Origin: Gymnogyps californianus
Taxonomy: Eukaryota > Chordata > Aves > Accipitriformes > Cathartidae
Reading direction: 5' to 3'
Assembly: GCF_018139145.2 (NCBI RefSeq)
Contig: NC_059486.1
Coordinates: 4,898,001 to 4,962,000 of the forward strand
Length of the DNA: 64,000 nt
The notes under the pieces are model-generated. The model was not told the origin of the DNA. It worked only from the letters and a program-made list of their open reading frames with translations, and made no database searches. Below, piece by piece: positions 40,780-64,000 of this stretch. The number at the start of each line of letters is the position of its first letter. Position 1 is the stretch's first letter. The translations under genes and the position numbers were made by a program.

Positions 40780-42020
40780 TGCGGGCCGCCCCGCACTGCG
40801 GGAGCGCCGGCTGCGGGCAGGGCCGGGAGCGCTCCTTTGTTCGAAGCGCCGCAGCAGCGCGGACAGACTGAGCCCCGAACCCTTCTCCTTCTTTCGAGGC
40901 AGAAGCCCCGGCTTCGACCCTGGACAGCGGCGGCCCGACCCAAGGCGAGATCTGCTACGCCCGTCCCCGGTGGTCTGCACCCGCCCCGAGGCAGCGCACC
41001 GGAGGAGGCCGCCGCTCTCGGTAATTATGCAACGGCCGGTGCCTCCCCCGGTGCCGGCACGGAGCGGGCTCGGCCCCGCAGAGCCCCCGCCGCGCCCGGC
41101 TAGGGCAGGGCAGGGCAGGGCAGGCCCCCCGGCAGCCACTCGCCCCCCGCCCCGCCTCGCCGGGGGCGCCGCTGCCCACTCCCAGCCGCGGCGGGGAGAC
41201 CCCTCGCTCCGCAGCCCGACGGCGGCAGCGGTCCGCGATCCCGCAGAGCCCCGCGCTCCGCTCCCGTTACCTCCGCGGCAGCGGCCGCCGGCCCCGCTCC
41301 TGCCCGCACCGCCGTGCCGTGCCGTGCCGTGCCGCCCGCCCCCTCCCCGGTCACATCACTTCCTCATCCGGGCCCGCCGCCCGCTCGCTCGCTCGGGCCG
41401 CGCGCCCGGCCCAGGCGGCCGTTGACTGTGGCCCCGCCCCCGCCAACGGCCGCTCCGCCCCGCCCCCGGTGCCCGCGCCAGGCCCGCCCCTCCGCAGGGG
41501 CCCCGCCCGCCGTGCCGCGGTGGGAGTGTCCCGGCGCGGCCTGTTCCTTCCCACCCGTCTCGGTGGTGGGTGTCATGTGACGCGCGCGTGCCGGCCCGGC
41601 GGCCCCGGATGCGGAAGTGGCGAGCGCTGCTCGAGGGGCCTCGTCGGGACAGTGCCGCTGCGGCCGGCCGCCGGCGGGGGACACGGGACCGGGAGGTCAG
41701 GGCCCCGCGCTCGTCCCTCGCCCCGCTCCGCGGCCGCTGGAAGGGGAGGGCCTGCGCTCAGGCCTGCCGCAGGAAGGCTGGCCCTGGCGGCGCTGCTATG
41801 GGGCTGGCTCGTCCCGCGGCGGCCGGCCCTGCGCGTTGAGGCGTCCGAGCTCCCTCCGCGCCCGGGCTGCGCGGTGCCCCCCGCTCTCCTTCCCCTGGGG
41901 CTGCCGGGGCTCTGGCGGGGGCCGCCGCGCTGCTCGCTCTGCGGTCCCGCCCCCGTTGAGGGTAGCGGCCCCCGCCGGGCCCCGCTGCTGCCAGACCGCC
42001 CCTAGCAGCTGCCCCGGGCG
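40780..42020. promoter_or_regulatory. CpG-island bidirectional promoter shared by PRR14L (-) and DEPDC5 (+)
   Basis: About 1.2 kb of very GC-rich, CpG-dense sequence separates the divergent genes. Visible elements: GC boxes (ccgcccc, several), ETS-type GGAAGTG motifs at 41613-41619 and, inverted, near 41356-41363, and an E-box GTCATGTGAC at 41572-41581. Short repeats (GGGCA)n near 41103-41124 and (GCCGT)n near 41311-41334 lie inside. A minus-strand donor (gtaacg, + 41265-41270) probably ends the noncoding first exon of PRR14L at 41271. The DEPDC5 first exon is probably in 41.55-41.75 kb but cannot be fixed. Confidence 0.8.
41271..41340 (-). other. PRR14L: Probable noncoding first exon of PRR14L
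   Basis: On the minus strand ctgccgcggag is followed by the donor gtaacg. It lies at the PRR14L side of the CpG island, and the next exon (39316-39825) begins with about 45 nt of 5' UTR after a tttttag acceptor before the ATG. The 5' boundary given is a guess. Confidence 0.45.
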
Positions 42021-42730
42021 AGAAACTCGGGCGTCTTGCTTTACTCCTCTAACTCATTTCAGAAATGTGCAACTGAAGAAACGCAGGCGTTTCCATAGCT
42101 GGGTTAATGACCGTAAGCATGGGAGCTGGCTGTAAATGCATCGGGTTTATTCACTCTCTCCGTTTCACCCATGCGGGGCAGTACGCTGCCGGCATTGCTT
42201 ACCTGTGGTGTCCTCGGTGCGAGTCTTGCCGTCACACGCTGCAGCCGAGTGTCTGTTTCTTCCAGACTCACATCAATTCCAACTCTGAAGGCTTTATAGA
42301 GTTTATTTTAACAAACTTTGGATGTGCGGTTTTTTCCCATCGTGCCTTTGTAGCTCGGTGATTGAATCGACTTTCTGAAAAGCACATCTGCAAGCTCAAT
42401 ACTGTGGTCTATTTGAAAGGCATACTTTTAAGTTCCTCTGTGTTTTGATTTGGTGTAGGAGTACAGTTATAACTAGAAGAGCTTATATTTTAATTTAATA
42501 ATGTGGCTATAGTTTTATGAAGAAAACCTTATTCATACTGATAATTTCCAGTTTAAATGCGCTTCTAAAAAGAGTAAATTGTAAAAGTAAAGGTCCTCCT
42601 TCGAAATACCCTTTATTTTAAATGAAAGCGGCAGGAAGAAAAAAAGCGGTGGTTGATGCACTTAAAGTAATGCAAACCAGTGCCTCAAATGTTTGCTTGG
42701 CCCTGTACCTCTGTAGCGCTGCCCTCTGCT

Positions 42731-42835
42731 GAGTACAGCTCTGCTGAGTACAGCTCTGCTGAGTACAGCTCTGCTGAGTACAGCTCTGCTGAGTACAGCT
42801 CTGCTGAGTACAGCTCTGCTGAGTACAGCTCTGCT
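42731..42835. repeat. Perfect 15-bp tandem repeat, seven copies
   Basis: GAGTACAGCTCTGCT is repeated seven times without a mismatch, 105 bp in all, preceded by a partial unit (ctctgct). Each unit carries the small inverted motif CAGC-TCT-GCTG across its junction. It lies in the 5' intronic or flanking region of DEPDC5, 0.5 kb before the ATG exon. The repeat is open in all frames because 15 is a multiple of three, so it produces spurious frames (AEYSS on +, AVLSR on -). Confidence 0.97.
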
Positions 42836-43303
42836 GTGTTGGTGTGCAATCATCCGGTTGTGGATTCCAGCATCTTTGAGAGACCTAGAAAAAGACGTGT
42901 GAAAGAGAGGGAATGACAAAACCAGAAGATATAATTGGCAGCGGGCATAACTCTATATAAAACAAATTCGTTTTAATGCATTTAATGCAAGGTTCAGAAT
43001 TTATCCTTGAAATATAAAAGATACGATTTTAGAGAGCGGTACTAGCTCTCTGACAGGAGTGCTAGTAGAAGAGGTCGTTACTAAACTTTTAGCCTGACAT
43101 TTATTAAACTTTGTAAGGTACCTGCCTTTCAGGTGTGGCATTCTTGGCTGTGTGGTTGTACAACATCCTTTGTTCACACACAGAGTATAAAGAATGGTTT
43201 TGTAATGACAAGAGATCTGTGTTTGCTTTCATTTCCATATTAGATACGCAAGATGTCTTCAACTGTTTTTACTCAAAGCAGCTGAGAAGAACTGGAATTC
43301 AAG

Positions 43304-63014
<19,711 letters not shown>

Positions 63015-64000
63015 GTAACAAAGCAATGATAGAGCATGGAGTTGGGAGAGAAGGCCCTTCCTTATTAGCAGTGACAAAGTAATAGAGCCAGAAGTCATGG
63101 GAAGTGGGTGGACCAGACGTTACAAAGTAGAAAGAGTCAATAATGAAAAACCAGTTTTCAACTTTGAGTGATCTGTTAATGCTCTTACTTGAACTTTTTG
63201 GTGTGTGGTAGTTTTTTGGGTTGGTTTGTTGGGTTTTGTTTTTTTTTTTTTATTTAATGTGTCTCTACTTCTCTAGGTATGTCTTACAAACTTTACTATA
63301 GAAAGATGCTCATTGTTTACATATGATAAGCTCTCAGGCAGTTGCTGAGTTCCATAATAACAAAGCACTGATGTCCAGACACAAAAAATAACTAAATATG
63401 CACTGGTATTGTTCAGAACTCTTTTTTTCTGGGTGGGGTTGCCTTAAGGTGTCACCCTTTGGATTAAGAAACTTCTTTGAAAATATATATATGTATTTTA
63501 CACATACAAGCTGATGGAAAGAATGAAGTTTGGTTGTATCTAGGTTTTGAGAGAAGCTGTGAAAAAGCAGGTTTATTTTGCGTGGTGATTTCTGGGATTC
63601 AGTGTTTTCTAGCTTTCTTGTCATTATCTACAAATGCACTTTCTCCAGATTTTAAGCACTCTGAACGTGGCACTACTTATACTAAATGTTATTCACACAG
63701 CCCAAAATATTTAATCACATTTTTGAGAGAAGACACCTGTTTGTACTTTCAGTTGAGGATTAGCACTGTCTTTTTTTACCTTACCCAGACACCTGAATTA
63801 GTGGAAATTCTCAACATTTCTTTTGAATCCTGTAAGTGGAACAACATGCCAAACTAAGCATTCTGTTGTGTTGTCTGGTTTTTTGCAACCTACCTTCTGA
63901 TTTTATGGACATACTTTTGAGATAGGCACATGGAAAAAAAAAATCTGATCTTTTGAACTATAGCATTCAAGACTTCAGTTCTTTTTTTCAAAACCAATTT
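63015..64000 (+). other. DEPDC5: DEPDC5 intron running to the window edge
   Basis: After the donor gtaaca at 63015 no further DEPDC5 exon is recognised. The next residues expected from the mammalian protein (the stretch after the NSGAG-type segment) are not encoded in any frame here. The sequence is AT-rich with a G/T tract at 63211-63251. Confidence 0.6.
63211..63251. repeat. G/T low-complexity tract with GGTTTGTTGG core and T12 tail
   Basis: A near copy of the 53554-53600 tract, in the intron after the last DEPDC5 exon in the window. Confidence 0.7.

Noticed and set aside
41319..42005. 228-codon open frame on the plus strand in the CpG island
   Set aside because: Ala/Pro/Arg/Gly composition and several overlapping open frames on both strands show it is a GC artefact of the bidirectional promoter.
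42731..42835. CRISPR-like array
   Set aside because: The units are contiguous with no spacers, in a vertebrate intron; it is a simple tandem repeat.
42662..42919. Open frames encoding AEYSS or AVLSR repeats
   Set aside because: Both are produced by the 15-bp repeat, which is open in every frame because the unit is a multiple of three.

Overview
The window is vertebrate nuclear DNA, almost certainly from a bird. Genes are broken into many short exons with canonical GT/AG splice sites, CpG-island promoters sit in an AT-rich background, and a truncated CR1 LINE with an avian-type 3' end lies in an intron. No bacterial, viral or organellar gene set is present. Reading exons across splice junctions gives three protein-coding genes plus the 5' edge of a fourth. 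PRR14L(-) and DEPDC5(+) are head to head, as in human 22q12, which corresponds to avian chromosome 15; the chromosome is inferred from remembered synteny and was not computed.

Region by region: (1) 1-1376, a CpG-island promoter and a probable first coding exon of a minus-strand gene leaving the window to the left; synteny suggests PISD but nothing in the sequence proves it. A degenerate ~34-bp minisatellite follows at 1.54-1.87 kb. (2) 1.9-4.2 kb, intergenic. (3) 4275-18011, plus strand, a complete 17-exon gene encoding a 739-residue two-lobed transferrin-family protein most like melanotransferrin. By motif alignment, most iron and carbonate ligands are replaced in both lobes, and there is no hydrophobic GPI-signal tail, so it looks like a secreted, non-iron-binding transferrin homologue. 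(4) 18.0-20.3 kb, intergenic. (5) 20.3-41.3 kb, minus strand, PRR14L: eight coding exons joining in frame to 2345 residues, with one giant 5.8-kb exon and a C-terminal tantalus-like domain. (6) 40.8-42.05 kb, a CpG island acting as a shared bidirectional promoter. (7) 43304 to the right edge, plus strand, DEPDC5: 23 coding exons giving about 701 residues, the N-terminal ~44% of a GATOR1 subunit. One intron holds the CR1 fragment and the 5' intron region holds seven perfect copies of a 15-bp repeat.

DEPDC5 is the catalytic-side subunit of GATOR1, which restrains mTORC1 at the lysosome when amino acids are low. PRR14L is a poorly characterised nuclear/midbody protein. Apart from the shared promoter there is no sign that the genes form one pathway. 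The most unusual item is the transferrin-family gene: an intact open reading frame with conserved fold cysteines whose metal site is dismantled in both halves.
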